Counted from the stretch's first letter, positions 10,610 to 21,136 are shown. The stretch: 64,000 nt of DNA from Paenibacillus kribbensis (GCF_002240415.1 NZ_CP020028.1:434001-498000); one strand, 5' to 3'. Notes: generated by a model not told the origin, from the letters alone. Made by a program: numbers and translations.

Positions 10610-10714
10610 TGAGCTTTTGCAGACTGCTGTATAGCAGAGTCTATACTAATATGATCATTTGCGAGCGCAAAACAAATCAGTGATGTTCGGATTTGCGGCT
10701 GTGCAAGCTTGTAG

Positions 10715-12130
<1,416 letters not shown>

Positions 12131-12202
12131 GTACACAGGCAAAGAATAGCCGAGAGCCTTACGAAGTGAGCTGTCTGTGGACAGCTTTCAGGAGGGATTC
12201 AA

Positions 12203-12610
12203 GTGAGCACGTATTTATTAGAGATTGTGACGCCGGAGCGCCTGGTCTATGCAGAGCAGGTCAACAGCATCAGTGTTCGCGGCTCGGAAGGCGACCTTGG
12301 TATTTTACCCGGACACCTTCCCTTGGTCACTCCCTTGAAGATTGCACCGATACGTATTAAAGTCGGTGGTCAGACTGAGGTGATCGCAGTCAATGGGGGC
12401 TTTGTTGAAGTCCGCAAGGATAAAGTGGTCATTTTGGCTGAGAGTGCGGAACGCTCTGAAGATATTGATGTAGAGCGTGCCCGTGCGGCAAGGGAGCGGG
12501 CGGAACTGCGGCTCCAGAGCAAGCAGGAACAGATAGACCATCATCGGGCGGAAGTGGCTCTGCAACGGGCGCTTAACCGTTTGAATGCTACAAGCATCAG
12601 AACCAAGTAA
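12203..12610 (+). CDS. atpC: ATP synthase F1 subunit epsilon
   Basis: The 135-residue rotor subunit that can inhibit ATP hydrolysis. The N-terminal beta-sandwich (GDLGILPGHLPLVTPL at about 33-48) is followed by a C-terminal helical hairpin rich in Ala, Arg and Glu. GTG 12203 follows CAGGAGGGATTC. It is the last gene of the atp operon. Confidence 0.96.
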   Translation: MSTYLLEIVTPERLVYAEQVNSISVRGSEGDLGILPGHLPLVTPLKIAPIRIKVGGQTEVIAVNGGFVEVRKDKVVILAESAERSEDIDVERARAARERAELRLQSKQEQIDHHRAEVALQRALNRLNATSIRTK

Positions 12611-12963
12611 GAATTAAATATTAGGTTTTAGTGGAATTATAAGAGGGTTCGGCATAGTATACGGATGGAATGACAGGGAGACCGCTTCATAACTTCTGCC
12701 AGAGAGTGTCAGGCAGGAGGAGAGGAGAACCTTTCCTTCCTTCGGCACTGTGATCGGGCCCCTTTTTTAGGTATAATCACCAAATATGTAGTCCTATTTC
12801 TTGCTTAGCAGCTAGGTACATAGTACCTTTTAAATTCACGAAACAGAAGTAATTGTTCATATTTTGTCGAAATAAATGTTCTGAAAACAGAAATATGACT
12901 AGCATATTAGGCGTGCTCCGAGTATTATAAAGAAGTCTGTGAAGCAGATGGGAGGGATTACGG
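12611..12963 (+). other. Intergenic region atpC-ywzB with hairpins
   Basis: No gene is evident. CTTCTGCC (near 12690) pairs with GGCAGGAG (near 12713), and AGGAGAGG pairs with CCTTTCCT (near 12718-12738). A T run follows GGGCCCC at about 12764-12767. These may together end the atp transcript, but I cannot draw one clean terminator stem. A TATAAT lies at about 12771 without a good -35. Confidence 0.3.
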
Positions 12964-13215
12964 ATGAACGGGAAGCAGCAGTTGGCTGAACAGCTAAGTC
13001 AATCGGCGAGTATGACCGCGTTGATCTCCATGATCGTGTCACTCATCTGTATAGCGCTAGCCTGGTGGGCTTTACAGAGCTTAAAGCTGGATTTGATCAT
13101 CCGGCACCCCAAAGGACCGCAAGGCAGATTGTTGCACTTGTTTCTTGCTATTATCGTCGGGCAATTGGTTGCTGGTTTCCTGTTGAGTTACATCTCGTGG
13201 AGCCAGATGCTCTAG
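12964..13215 (+). CDS. ywzB: DUF1146 (YwzB-like) small membrane protein
   Basis: The protein is 83 residues with two membrane helices (about 19-42 and 56-79) joined by a short basic loop (IIRHPKGPQGR). This is the DUF1146 pattern, and YwzB sits between the atp operon and murA in Bacillus as it does here. ATG 12964 follows GGGAGGG. Its function is not known. Confidence 0.8.
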   Translation: MNGKQQLAEQLSQSASMTALISMIVSLICIALAWWALQSLKLDLIIRHPKGPQGRLLHLFLAIIVGQLVAGFLLSYISWSQML

Positions 13216-13538
13216 TGTATTGTTTTAACATGGAGTGAGCGGGTTATAGGGTTTTATAACTGTGTCCCTGCGGGAATTGTCGAATAACATCGTTCCATAT
13301 TGTCAACAATGGTAAACAAAAGAACCATGCATGTATGGCCGACTGATTCAGTTGGAGTACAATGGACAACAAGTACAAAAAACGCTTGTATACTTGTTTT
13401 GAACAGTGGTATGATGGCAGTTAGGGTATTAATAAAATCTTGTTTTTTATGTAATGAAAAAGTAAGGTATGAAAATAGCGGAATATGTTCTTTTTTTCCA
13501 TGAAGGAAAAGGGAAATGACGCGCGGAGGGAACCATAG
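13216..13538 (+). promoter_or_regulatory. Intergenic region with murA promoter
   Basis: TTGTAT (13386-13391), an 18-base spacer and TATGAT (13410-13415) form a plausible sigma-A promoter about 125 bases before murA. A short open frame through this stretch has no ribosome site or protein-like composition. I see nothing else. Confidence 0.45.
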
Positions 13539-14894
13539 ATGAGCAAATTTATCGTCCGCGGTGGCAACAGATTGACCGGGAGTGTCAAAGTCAGCGGAGC
13601 CAAAAACTCAGTTCTGCCGATCATCGCCGCTTCTCTGCTAGGAGAAGAAGGAGAAAGTGTTATTATTGATGCACCTCCTCTAGACGATGTGATGACTATT
13701 AACAAAGTACTGGAGTCCTTAGGAGCAGGCGTTACATACCAAGATGAGGTCATTCGTGTTGACGCACGGAAGATAATTTCCTGTGAAGCCCCTTACGAGT
13801 GGGTTAGGAAAATGCGCGCATCATTTTTGGTTATGGGGCCGTTGCTTACACGTTTGGGACATACAAGAATTTCACTTCCAGGCGGATGCGCAATTGGCAC
13901 ACGACCAATTGACCAGCATTTGAAGGGCTTTGAAGCATTGGGGGCCGAGATTAGTCTGGGCCAAGGTTTTATTGAAGCTAAAAGTAACGGGCGTCTGCGT
14001 GGAGCCAAAGTTTATTTGGATGTAGCCAGCGTAGGAGCAACCGAGAATATTATGATGGCCGCTACTCTTGCCGAGGGCGTAACCACTATTGAAAATGCTG
14101 CTAAGGAACCTGAGATTGTTGATCTTGCGAACTTCCTCAATGGTATGGGAGCCAAGGTACGCGGCGCAGGCACAGGCGTTATTCGTATTGAAGGCGTCGA
14201 AAAGCTTCATGGTGTAAAACATACGGTTATTCCCGACCGTGTAGAAGCAGGTACTTATATGGTTGCTGCTGCGATCACAGGCGGGAACGTATATGTAGAA
14301 GGCGCAATATCCGATCATTTGGGACCTGTTATCTCCAAAATGGAAGAAATGGGAGTAACCATTCAACCAGATGAAAACGGAATTCGTGTCATTGCGGATA
14401 AACCGTTAAAAGCCGTTGATGTTAAAACGCTGCCTTATCCAGGTTTCCCTACGGATATGCAGTCGCAGATGATGGCACTTCAACTTGCTGCTGAAGGAAC
14501 GAGCATTATCACGGAAACCGTCTTTGAAAATCGCTTCATGCATGTGGATGAATTTCATCTCATGAATGCGGAGATTAAGGTCGAAGGTCGTTCTGCGATT
14601 GTAACCGGCAATGCGAAGCTGACAGGTGCGAAGGTGACCTCGACAGATTTGCGTGCAGGTGCTGCGTTAATTCTGACGGGACTTATTGCGGAAGGGACAA
14701 CGGAAGTATCCGGTGTACATCACATCGATCGTGGCTACGTTCATTTGGCTGAGAAGCTGACTGGATTGGGTGCGGACATTTACAGAGTGACCGTAGAAGA
14801 GCCGAAGCTGGATCATTCGTCCAGTACAGAGCGTGTGATGCCGGAAGAGACTACAGGAAATCTGTTCAAAAAGATTCAGCCTTCTTTGGCTTAA
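13539..14894 (+). CDS. murA: UDP-N-acetylglucosamine 1-carboxyvinyltransferase
   Basis: It catalyses the first committed step of peptidoglycan synthesis, transferring enolpyruvate from PEP to UDP-GlcNAc. The catalytic cysteine, target of fosfomycin in this family, is Cys117 in [13 protein letters not shown]. Lys22 (SGAKNS) and the [11 protein letters not shown] segment are also present. At 451 residues it is slightly longer than usual because of a polar C-terminal tail ending [12 protein letters not shown] 13539 follows GCGGAGGGAACC. It corresponds to the murAA copy next to atp and spoIID in Bacillus. Confidence 0.97.
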   Translation: MSKFIVRGGNRLTGSVKVSGAKNSVLPIIAASLLGEEGESVIIDAPPLDDVMTINKVLESLGAGVTYQDEVIRVDARKIISCEAPYEWVRKMRASFLVMGPLLTRLGHTRISLPGGCAIGTRPIDQHLKGFEALGAEISLGQGFIEAKSNGRLRGAKVYLDVASVGATENIMMAATLAEGVTTIENAAKEPEIVDLANFLNGMGAKVRGAGTGVIRIEGVEKLHGVKHTVIPDRVEAGTYMVAAAITGGNVYVEGAISDHLGPVISKMEEMGVTIQPDENGIRVIADKPLKAVDVKTLPYPGFPTDMQSQMMALQLAAEGTSIITETVFENRFMHVDEFHLMNAEIKVEGRSAIVTGNAKLTGAKVTSTDLRAGAALILTGLIAEGTTEVSGVHHIDRGYVHLAEKLTGLGADIYRVTVEEPKLDHSSSTERVMPEETTGNLFKKIQPSLA

Positions 14895-14949
14895 GCTTTA
14901 ACGTACGCAGCTTCATGCAACGTATGAGCATGTTTACAAACAACTAGGA

Positions 14950-14977
14950 ACCAAGTCCGGGAGGGCTTGGTTTTTTT
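14950..14977 (+). terminator. Terminator after murA
   Basis: ACCAAGtCC-ggga-GGgCTTGGT is followed by seven T residues. Confidence 0.88.
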
Positions 14978-15123
14978 GTGTTTTCAGCTTGTCTTTTTTC
15001 ATTCTTTCAGTTCTCTTAAAACGGTTCTATCAAAGTGGACGACCTCATATGATTGAACATATCTACTGGAACAGATCATTGCTTCCAGTCGGATATTCAG
15101 CCCTTAGATGGAGGTTTCAGCCT

Positions 15124-16581
15124 ATGAAAGATTCACAGGTTCGCATTCGTATACCGATTCATCATGCCAACGAACATCGCCGGACTTTGCCTGCAGAGGA
15201 AAGTCCCGGCTTTATAGCTGCCTCGCCCCAAACAAGCAAGCTTGCTCAGCAGCGGTCGGGCACACGCGGCACATTGCCCGCTGAAGCCGGGTACGCCCGG
15301 CGTGCAACGGCAGTGGCCCCCGCTTTGCACCCCGCAGGTGCGTCGCCGCTCACCTCCGGCGCAGGAGCTCGCGGCACAAGCGGCACAAGCCTGCCGCCGG
15401 TGGCGGTGCCAGGGCCGTACCTGCGGCCTGCCGCCGGGCGTGCACCACACTGGGGCACACGCTGGGGCAGCCACCGCCCCTGGCTGCCAGCTGCCGCCGT
15501 AGCAGGCCTGCTGGCCCTTGCACTCGCTGTGCCCGCGCTAATAGCGTGGCCTCGCCATACGGCGCAGCCGTTGCCACCGGGCGGCCGCAAGGCAGCCCCC
15601 GAGATGCCCGTCGCGGCAGCGAAGCCTGAGGCCCCGGTCACGCGGCTGCCGGGGGTTCCGCCCATACCAGCGGTGCCCGCGGCTCCAGCGCGCAGTGTTC
15701 CGGCAGTGGCGGAGCCGGACGTGCGCGTGTACGTCACGTCTACGGGCCGTACAGAGACGCTGCCGCTGGAGGAGTACATTGTTGGCGTTGTAGCCGCCGA
15801 AATGCCGCCCAGCTTCGAAGGCGAGGCACTGAAGGCCCAGGCCATTGCCGCGCGCACCTTCATCACCCGGCGTTTGCTGGCTGATGACACCAGCGGCGCT
15901 CCGGCAGGAGCGGATGTGACGGATACCGTTAAGCATCAGGCTTACATTTCTAAAGCCAGGCTTACTAGAGAGTGGGGACATTCCGGTAAAGCTGCTGAGC
16001 TGGCTAAAATTCGGCAGGCTGTGCGCGATACCAAGGATACGATCATGGTATATGAGGGCAAACCGATTACCGCTTCTTTTTTTTCTACCAGCAATGGCTA
16101 TACCGAAAATTCAGAGGATGTATGGGCCAAAGCTGTGCCCTACTTACGGAGCGTGTCGAGTCCCTGGGACAAGCAGCTGGCACCTCGATATACAGAAACC
16201 ATCACATTGAGCCGTCAGAGCGTGTTTGATAGATTGGGATTGAGCCGTGCTGCGATAGCCGCTTCTACTGGAGGAGAAAATATGCCCGAGATCCGGGTAC
16301 TTTCCAAGACAGAAGGGCATCGCATCAAAAAGATTGAAGTAGGAGGAACAGTCTTTACAGGACCGGAAATGCGCAACAAACTGGGACTGCGTTCGGCTGA
16401 ATTTACGTGGAGGACTGAAGGAGACAAGATTGCTATAACTACCTATGGCTACGGCCATGGTGTCGGCATGAGTCAGTGGGGAGCCAACGGAATGGCCAAG
16501 GAAGGGCACACAGCTACTCAAATTCTTCTTCACTACTATACTGGCATTTCCTTTGCACAGGCTTCTCGTATTCTAAGTTAG
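15124..16581 (+). CDS. spoIID: Stage II sporulation protein D (lytic transglycosylase)
   Basis: SpoIID cleaves glycan strands during engulfment, together with SpoIIM and SpoIIP. ATG 15124 is preferred over upstream in-frame codons because GGAGG lies 9 bases before it. The product is 485 residues, about 140 more than B. subtilis SpoIID. The extra length is an Ala/Pro/Arg/Gly-rich, very G+C-rich cytoplasmic and linker region (residues about 20-195) around one membrane helix (about 123-142). The SpoIID domain starts near residue 200; the likely catalytic acid is Glu226 in VVAAEMPPSF. The C-terminal motif GHGVGMSQWGANGMA is intact. Confidence 0.93.
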   Translation: MKDSQVRIRIPIHHANEHRRTLPAEESPGFIAASPQTSKLAQQRSGTRGTLPAEAGYARRATAVAPALHPAGASPLTSGAGARGTSGTSLPPVAVPGPYLRPAAGRAPHWGTRWGSHRPWLPAAAVAGLLALALAVPALIAWPRHTAQPLPPGGRKAAPEMPVAAAKPEAPVTRLPGVPPIPAVPAAPARSVPAVAEPDVRVYVTSTGRTETLPLEEYIVGVVAAEMPPSFEGEALKAQAIAARTFITRRLLADDTSGAPAGADVTDTVKHQAYISKARLTREWGHSGKAAELAKIRQAVRDTKDTIMVYEGKPITASFFSTSNGYTENSEDVWAKAVPYLRSVSSPWDKQLAPRYTETITLSRQSVFDRLGLSRAAIAASTGGENMPEIRVLSKTEGHRIKKIEVGGTVFTGPEMRNKLGLRSAEFTWRTEGDKIAITTYGYGHGVGMSQWGANGMAKEGHTATQILLHYYTGISFAQASRILS

Positions 16582-16602
16582 TAAATTTTTCAAAACTTTG
16601 AA

Positions 16603-16631
16603 GTATAAAAGAGTTGCACCCGGTAACACTG
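16603..16631 (+). promoter_or_regulatory. Candidate sigma-F promoter for spoIIQ
   Basis: GTATA (16603-16607), a 14-base spacer and GGTAACACTG (16622-16631) fit the forespore sigma-F consensus (GYATA / GGNNANANTR). spoIIQ is a sigma-F gene in Bacillus. The predicted start lies very close to the ribosome binding site, which is a weakness. Confidence 0.5.
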
Positions 16632-16651
16632 GTTACTGAGGTGATGAGCAA

Positions 16652-17392
16652 ATGAGTGAACAAAATAAAAACCAGAACCAAAATCATGAAGAAACACCCA
16701 AAACCTTTCAGGGTGGAAGAGCTTCACAGCCGTCTTCGTGGAAAAAGCTGTTGTCCAAAAGGTGGGCATACCCGGCAGCCTACATTGCCGCAGCAGCCAT
16801 TATACTAACCTTAGTGTGGGTCTATCAGGATGCAAGCCAGAAGTCTTTCAAACCTGACCCAGCTAGTTCATCGGTACAAAACACAAGCGCAGTCAATACC
16901 GATGTCAACGGACAACAGCCAGAAAGTGTGGAAGTCGTTGCCCAGTCGGAAAATATCGCATGGCCGGTGGCAGATGCCGCCGCAGTAAAGGTCGTAAAGC
17001 CATTTTTTGACGAAAATGCCACAGCGGATGAACAGGCAGCAGCAATGGTAGAGTATGATAAAACCTTTACTGCTAACACCGGAATTGATCTTTCCCGGGC
17101 CGACGATCAGACGTTTGAAGTGAGAGCTGCCCTGAGTGGCAAGGTATCCCGTGTAGAACAGCATCCGCTGATGGGAAATGTCGTAGAAATCACGCATGAT
17201 AACAATATCAAAACGGTGTATCAAAGCTTGAGCGATCTGAAGGTAAAAGAGGGCGATCAAGTTAAACAAAACGATGTAATTGCTTCAGCAGGTCGTAACG
17301 AGCTTGAAAAGGATTTGAAAACACATCTGCATTTTGAAGTGTATCAGGATGACAAGCCGGTGAATCCTACAGGTCTGCTTCCTAAAAAATAA
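16652..17392 (+). CDS. spoIIQ: SpoIIQ-like forespore protein with M23/LytM domain
   Basis: A single-pass membrane protein of 246 residues with a polar cytoplasmic N terminus, a helix at about 36-57, and a LytM (M23) domain from about 125 to the end. In Bacillus, SpoIIQ in the forespore membrane binds SpoIIIAH of the mother cell to form the intercellular channel and engulfment ratchet. The second zinc motif HLH (225-227) is present, but the first His of the H-x3-D pair is Asn142 (with Asp146). The domain is therefore probably not an active zinc peptidase, like B. subtilis SpoIIQ. ATG 16652 follows GAGGTGATGA. It directly follows spoIID. Confidence 0.9.
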   Translation: MSEQNKNQNQNHEETPKTFQGGRASQPSSWKKLLSKRWAYPAAYIAAAAIILTLVWVYQDASQKSFKPDPASSSVQNTSAVNTDVNGQQPESVEVVAQSENIAWPVADAAAVKVVKPFFDENATADEQAAAMVEYDKTFTANTGIDLSRADDQTFEVRAALSGKVSRVEQHPLMGNVVEITHDNNIKTVYQSLSDLKVKEGDQVKQNDVIASAGRNELEKDLKTHLHFEVYQDDKPVNPTGLLPKK

Positions 17393-17414
17393 ATTCGGTC
17401 ATGGCTTTGCATGC

Positions 17415-17445
17415 AAAGCGGGGAATCATATTCCCTGCTTTTTTC
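17415..17445 (+). terminator. Terminator after spoIIQ
   Basis: AAAGCgGGGAAT-cat-ATTCCCtGCTTT is followed by T residues. A perfect 16-base palindrome (GCTTTGCATGCAAAGC, 17404-17419) overlaps its 5' arm. Confidence 0.88.
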
Positions 17446-17532
17446 TTGTTCATTTTTGTTCATGAGGTAAACAGATAAGCTGTTGCTGGCAAATAAATAG
17501 GCCTTCCGAAGCATGTCTTCCCGCCAAACCGC

Positions 17533-17560
17533 GAATATATAAGCACGCTCCTCATATAAT
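17533..17560 (+). promoter_or_regulatory. Candidate sigma-E promoter of spoIIID
   Basis: GAATATA (17533-17539), a 13-base spacer and CATATAAT (17553-17560) resemble the mother-cell sigma-E consensus (KMATATT / CATACAMT). spoIIID is sigma-E-dependent in Bacillus. Confidence 0.65.
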
Positions 17561-17593
17561 GTACCAAACTATCCACAGTAGGGAGGCGGGAGC

Positions 17594-17881
17594 GTGCACG
17601 ATTACATCAAGGAACGGACCATCAAAATCGGTCGCTGTATCGTGGAAACAAGGAATACGGTCCGTACGATTGCCAAAGAATTTGGTGTCTCCAAGAGCAC
17701 GGTGCATAAAGATCTGACCGAACGGCTGCCTGAAATCAACCCGGATCTTGCCGATCAAGTGAAGCATATTCTCGAATACCATAAATCCATCCGCCATCTG
17801 CGGGGAGGGGAAGCGACGAAAATCAAGTACAAAAAAACGAGTGGGAAAAGAAGGGAGATTCTCGTTTCCGGCAAGTCTTAA
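17594..17881 (+). CDS. spoIIID: Sporulation transcription factor SpoIIID
   Basis: A small DNA-binding regulator of mother-cell genes, 95 residues. The N terminus MHDYIKERTIKIGR and the helix-turn-helix region IAKEFGVSKSTVHKDL (about 31-46) are nearly identical to Bacillus SpoIIID as I recall it. The C-terminal basic region (RGGEATKIKYKK), which adds DNA contacts, is retained. The start is GTG 17594 behind GGGAGGCGGGAG. It sits between spoIIQ and mbl as in Bacillus. Confidence 0.97.
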   Translation: MHDYIKERTIKIGRCIVETRNTVRTIAKEFGVSKSTVHKDLTERLPEINPDLADQVKHILEYHKSIRHLRGGEATKIKYKKTSGKRREILVSGKS

Positions 17882-18051
17882 AAATATATGGTGAATTGGC
17901 TGGCAAAGCCATTGAATCAACCCCCTGAAGTATGATATGTTAAAAGATGGTACAAGACGAAAAATGACATGTAACCGTAGGTTTATACATATATTTGCCG
18001 CTTCTTGTCGAATCTTAGCTTTTAAAATATCACTTTGGGGGCCTTTTTAAT

Positions 18052-19050
18052 ATGTTCAGTAATGATATCGGTATCGACCTCGGTACGGCCAACGTGCTTA
18101 TCCACGTCAAAGGGAAGGGGGTTGTTCTTGACGAACCTTCCGTTGTCGCGATAGAAAGCGATACAAAGAAAGTATTGGCTGTCGGAGAGGAAGCACGTCG
18201 TATGGTTGGACGGACTCCTGGTAATATCATAGCTATTCGTCCATTGCGTGATGGCGTCATCGCCGATTTTGAAGTGACGGAGGCAATGTTAAAATATTTT
18301 ATCAATCGCGTAGGGGGAAAAAGCTGGTACAGCCACCCTCGTATTTTGATTTGTGCGCCGACGAACATTACCTCAGTGGAACAAAAAGCGATTCGTGAAG
18401 CGGCGGAGCGCAGCGGGGCGAAAGAAGTCTTTTTGGAGGAAGAGCCAAAAGCAGCTGCTATCGGAGCAGGAATGGACATCTTTGAGCCCAGCGGCAACAT
18501 GGTAGTGGATATTGGTGGCGGAACGACAGACGTTGCAGTCCTCTCTATGGGGGATGTGGTTACGGCTTCTTCCATTAAAATGGCAGGCGACAAGTTTGAT
18601 TCAGCCATCATGAAGTATGTGAAAACAAAATATAAGCTTCTCATTGGGGAACGTACGGCCGAGGATATCAAGATTGCCATCGGAACCGTAAATCCGAGTG
18701 GGCGACGTGCGGAGATGGACATCCGTGGACGGGATATGGTATCCGGATTGCCGAAAACATTAAGTATTTCCGCCGATGAAGTGCAGGAGGCGCTTAGAGA
18801 CCCTGTGTCAGCGATTGTTGCCGCAGCCAAGTTTGTATTGGAGCAGACCCCACCGGAACTATCAGCCGATATTATTGATCGTGGTGTCATTCTGACTGGC
18901 GGCGGTGCGCTGCTTAGCGGACTGGACGAACTGCTTGCAGAAGAGTTGCGTGTTCCGGTATTGGTTGCCGAGGATCCGATGCATTGTGTCGTTAAAGGTA
19001 CAGGAATTATGCTGGACAATTTGGATCATGTGGTTAAGAAAAAGTTCTAA
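18052..19050 (+). CDS. mbl: Actin-like cell-shape protein Mbl (MreB family)
   Basis: A cytoskeletal ATPase that guides cylindrical wall synthesis, 332 residues. Phosphate-binding loops IGIDLGTANVLIHVKGKG (6-23) and DIGGGTTDVAVL, the EEEPKAAAIGAGM segment and the TGGGALL adenosine loop are all present. The N terminus and the spoIIID-mbl-flhO order identify it as Mbl rather than MreB. The ribosome site is weak (GGGGG at 18036-18040). A sigma-D promoter overlaps the stop codon. Confidence 0.95.
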   Translation: MFSNDIGIDLGTANVLIHVKGKGVVLDEPSVVAIESDTKKVLAVGEEARRMVGRTPGNIIAIRPLRDGVIADFEVTEAMLKYFINRVGGKSWYSHPRILICAPTNITSVEQKAIREAAERSGAKEVFLEEEPKAAAIGAGMDIFEPSGNMVVDIGGGTTDVAVLSMGDVVTASSIKMAGDKFDSAIMKYVKTKYKLLIGERTAEDIKIAIGTVNPSGRRAEMDIRGRDMVSGLPKTLSISADEVQEALRDPVSAIVAAAKFVLEQTPPELSADIIDRGVILTGGGALLSGLDELLAEELRVPVLVAEDPMHCVVKGTGIMLDNLDHVVKKKF

Positions 19051-19061
19051 TCTGCCGATAG
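19035..19061 (+). promoter_or_regulatory. Candidate sigma-D (flagellar) promoter for flhO-flhP
   Basis: TAAG (19035-19038), exactly 15 bases, then GCCGATAG (19054-19061), against the consensus TAAA-N15-GCCGATAT. The -35 lies inside the last codons of mbl. In Bacillus the flhO-flhP operon is sigma-D-dependent. Confidence 0.7.
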
Positions 19062-19177
19062 TGACTATAAGAGACTCGTATGCGGTCGGACAGGTTGCCT
19101 AGCATGTCGGCTTCCGCTTCCTCCGTGCGAGCAGATGATGATGCATTAGCAGAGTACAGGATTGGGGTGCACGATAC

Positions 19178-20062
19178 ATGTTGAGAGGTTTATATACTGC
19201 GGCAGCCGGAATGACAACACAGCAACGACGCCATGACACCGTGACGCAAAATATTGCCAATATGAATACGCCGGGATACAAACAGGAGAACAGTGTTCAA
19301 CGTTCTTTTCCCGAAATGCTTATTTCCATGACGGGCGGCAACCCGGATAATCCGGATCGTACGGTCGGCAAGCTCAATACTGGCGTTTTTGCCGAGGAAA
19401 GCCTCTCCCCTTACATTCAGGGGGCATTGAAGGACAGCGGACAAGCTACGGATTTCGCGATACAGTCCAACATTAGTGTGAACGACCCGGCAACGGGCCA
19501 GCCTATGGCTTTTGATCAGGCAGGGAAATTTGTTAATGCTAACGGTGAAGTCACCTATCGTCCAGAAGCGTTTTTTACGGTCCGTGACAATAACGGAAAT
19601 GTACGCTATACACGTGACGGACATTTTCGCGTAAATGGAGCGGGAGCATTGCTTTCGTCGACTGGCTCAGCAGTTCTGGATACAAATGGTAATCCGATTC
19701 AATTGACGAGTGCTGTCTCAGCACTTAAAGTAAATGAGCGGGGCGAATTGGTGGATAGCCAGTCCAACCAGACATTGGGAACAACGCTCGGAATTAGTGT
19801 TATTGATCGGCCGTACCAACTCGTGCGTGAGGGCAATGGGAATTTCCGCCTGAATGATACGGATGGTGCTACAGCCAGAATGATGACTGCTAACGATGCT
19901 GTGTCCGTTCGCCAGGGTTATCTGGAAGTATCTAATGTGGATGCTGCTCAGTCGATGGTGGATATGATGGCTGCGTTAAGAGCTTATGAAGCGAATCAGA
20001 AGGTTATTCAATTTTATGATAAAAGCTTGGACAAGGCCGTTAACGAAGTAGGCCGTGTATAA
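19178..20062 (+). CDS. flhO: Flagellar basal-body rod protein FlhO (FlgF/FlgG family)
   Basis: A 294-residue flagellar hook-basal body protein. The N-terminal rod signature (AAAGMTTQQRRHDTV, with NIANMNTPGYKQ following at about 26-37) and the C-terminal flg_bbr_C motif (SNVDAAQSMVDMMAALRAYE) form the coiled-coil ends of the rod. Such proteins reach the growing rod through the flagellar type III apparatus and have no cleaved signal. It is followed after 13 bases by flhP, an operon under the candidate sigma-D promoter. Confidence 0.93.
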   Translation: MLRGLYTAAAGMTTQQRRHDTVTQNIANMNTPGYKQENSVQRSFPEMLISMTGGNPDNPDRTVGKLNTGVFAEESLSPYIQGALKDSGQATDFAIQSNISVNDPATGQPMAFDQAGKFVNANGEVTYRPEAFFTVRDNNGNVRYTRDGHFRVNGAGALLSSTGSAVLDTNGNPIQLTSAVSALKVNERGELVDSQSNQTLGTTLGISVIDRPYQLVREGNGNFRLNDTDGATARMMTANDAVSVRQGYLEVSNVDAAQSMVDMMAALRAYEANQKVIQFYDKSLDKAVNEVGRV

Positions 20063-20075
20063 CAGGGGGTAAGTG

Positions 20076-20903
20076 ATGAACAACTCCATGATTGGCGCAA
20101 TGGTGTCTATGGCCAGTGTGCAACAGCGTCTGGATTTGATTGCCGATAATATCGCCAATATTAATACGACTGGTTATAAGAGTAAACAGGGTTCCTTTGA
20201 AGATGTGCTGGCTAATGTAAAGCAGCAGCCTTCAACATATCTCCAAAATGGGCGGGCTATGCCGCTCGGCTATAATTTGGGCTACGGAGTTAAAATCGCC
20301 TCGATTATGAAAAATATGGAACAAGGTCCACTCAAGGAGACAGGACTTCCTACTGATCTGGCGATTCAGGGCAATGCCATGTTTGAGGTTCAGGGCAATG
20401 GACAAAAAGCTTGGACGCGTGACGGCAGCTTTCATTTTGTTCCTGATCCGAATGATAGTGCAACGATGATGTTGACCACGGCTGAAGGCTATTCGGTGTT
20501 GGACAGCAATGATATTCCTGTGACTGCGCCAGCGGGTTCTAAGGTAGCCATTAATTCGGACGGTGAGTTGTTGATTCGTGCCAATGGAACGGGTGAACCA
20601 ACAGTTGGCCAGCGGATCAAGCTGATGGATGTTCAGCGTCCAGAAGGACTAGAGCAGCGGGATGATAACCTGTTCGTATTGGCGAATGGAGTAACAGAAG
20701 CAAATGTGTTCGGTGCAGCAGGTGTAGCGGGTGCTGTTCCAACGGACGTATCCGTGCGTTCCGGTTACCTGGAACAGTCCAATGTGGATTTAGCAGGTGA
20801 AATGACGGATATGATGCAAGTTCAGCGGATGTATCAAATGGCGGCGCGGGCGCTGACTTCTAGTGATACGATGATGAACCTGGCTAATAATCTGAGGGCA
20901 TAG
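20076..20903 (+). CDS. flhP: Flagellar basal-body rod protein FlhP (FlgG family)
   Basis: The second distal-rod component, about 275 residues. The N-terminal motif (DLIADNIANINTTGYKSKQG) and C-terminal motif (SNVDLAGEMTDMMQVQRMYQ) are intact. ATG 20076 is preferred over GTG 20073 because of its spacing from AGGGGGT. The gene lies directly downstream of flhO, and EpuA-like 20916 follows after 12 bases. Confidence 0.93.
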   Translation: MNNSMIGAMVSMASVQQRLDLIADNIANINTTGYKSKQGSFEDVLANVKQQPSTYLQNGRAMPLGYNLGYGVKIASIMKNMEQGPLKETGLPTDLAIQGNAMFEVQGNGQKAWTRDGSFHFVPDPNDSATMMLTTAEGYSVLDSNDIPVTAPAGSKVAINSDGELLIRANGTGEPTVGQRIKLMDVQRPEGLEQRDDNLFVLANGVTEANVFGAAGVAGAVPTDVSVRSGYLEQSNVDLAGEMTDMMQVQRMYQMAARALTSSDTMMNLANNLRA

Positions 20904-20915
20904 GGATATTTGGTA

Positions 20916-21128
20916 ATGAAAGAAGAACAATCCGATTCCCGTCCAGTACCTGAAAAGACTAAGTCCCGCTGGCGTACTGCCCGTTATTTCGTAGTTCCGC
21001 TGCTGCTCCTGTTTTCGCTGTTAGGTGGTTTGATTGCAGGATACGTGATTGTAGGTAAGCAAGGACTGGCAGGCGTATTTGAATGGAAAACCTGGCAGCA
21101 CGTCATTGATCTTATATTTGCGCCTTAG
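20916..21128 (+). CDS. EpuA-like (PF11772) single-pass membrane protein
   Basis: A 70-residue protein with a charged cytoplasmic N terminus (Glu, Lys, Arg), one strong membrane helix (about 26-48) and a short outside tail. It matches the small EpuA-like proteins often found after flhO-flhP in Bacillales. They are frequently labelled DNA-directed RNA polymerase subunit beta by mistake; no polymerase feature is visible. ATG 20916 has AGGGA 9 bases upstream. It is probably in the flhO-flhP transcript, but its role is unknown. Confidence 0.75.
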   Translation: MKEEQSDSRPVPEKTKSRWRTARYFVVPLLLLFSLLGGLIAGYVIVGKQGLAGVFEWKTWQHVIDLIFAP

Positions 21129-21136
21129 TTTACTTT

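Noticed and set aside
15133..15981. Several overlapping frames on both strands in the spoIID and comFA G+C-rich stretches
   Set aside because: High G+C removes stop codons; only the frame leading into the SpoIID or ComFA domains has a ribosome site and a family match.
18030..19019. A 329-codon minus-strand frame opposite mbl
   Set aside because: Ser/Pro/Ile-rich shadow with no homology pattern; the plus-strand gene is unmistakably Mbl.
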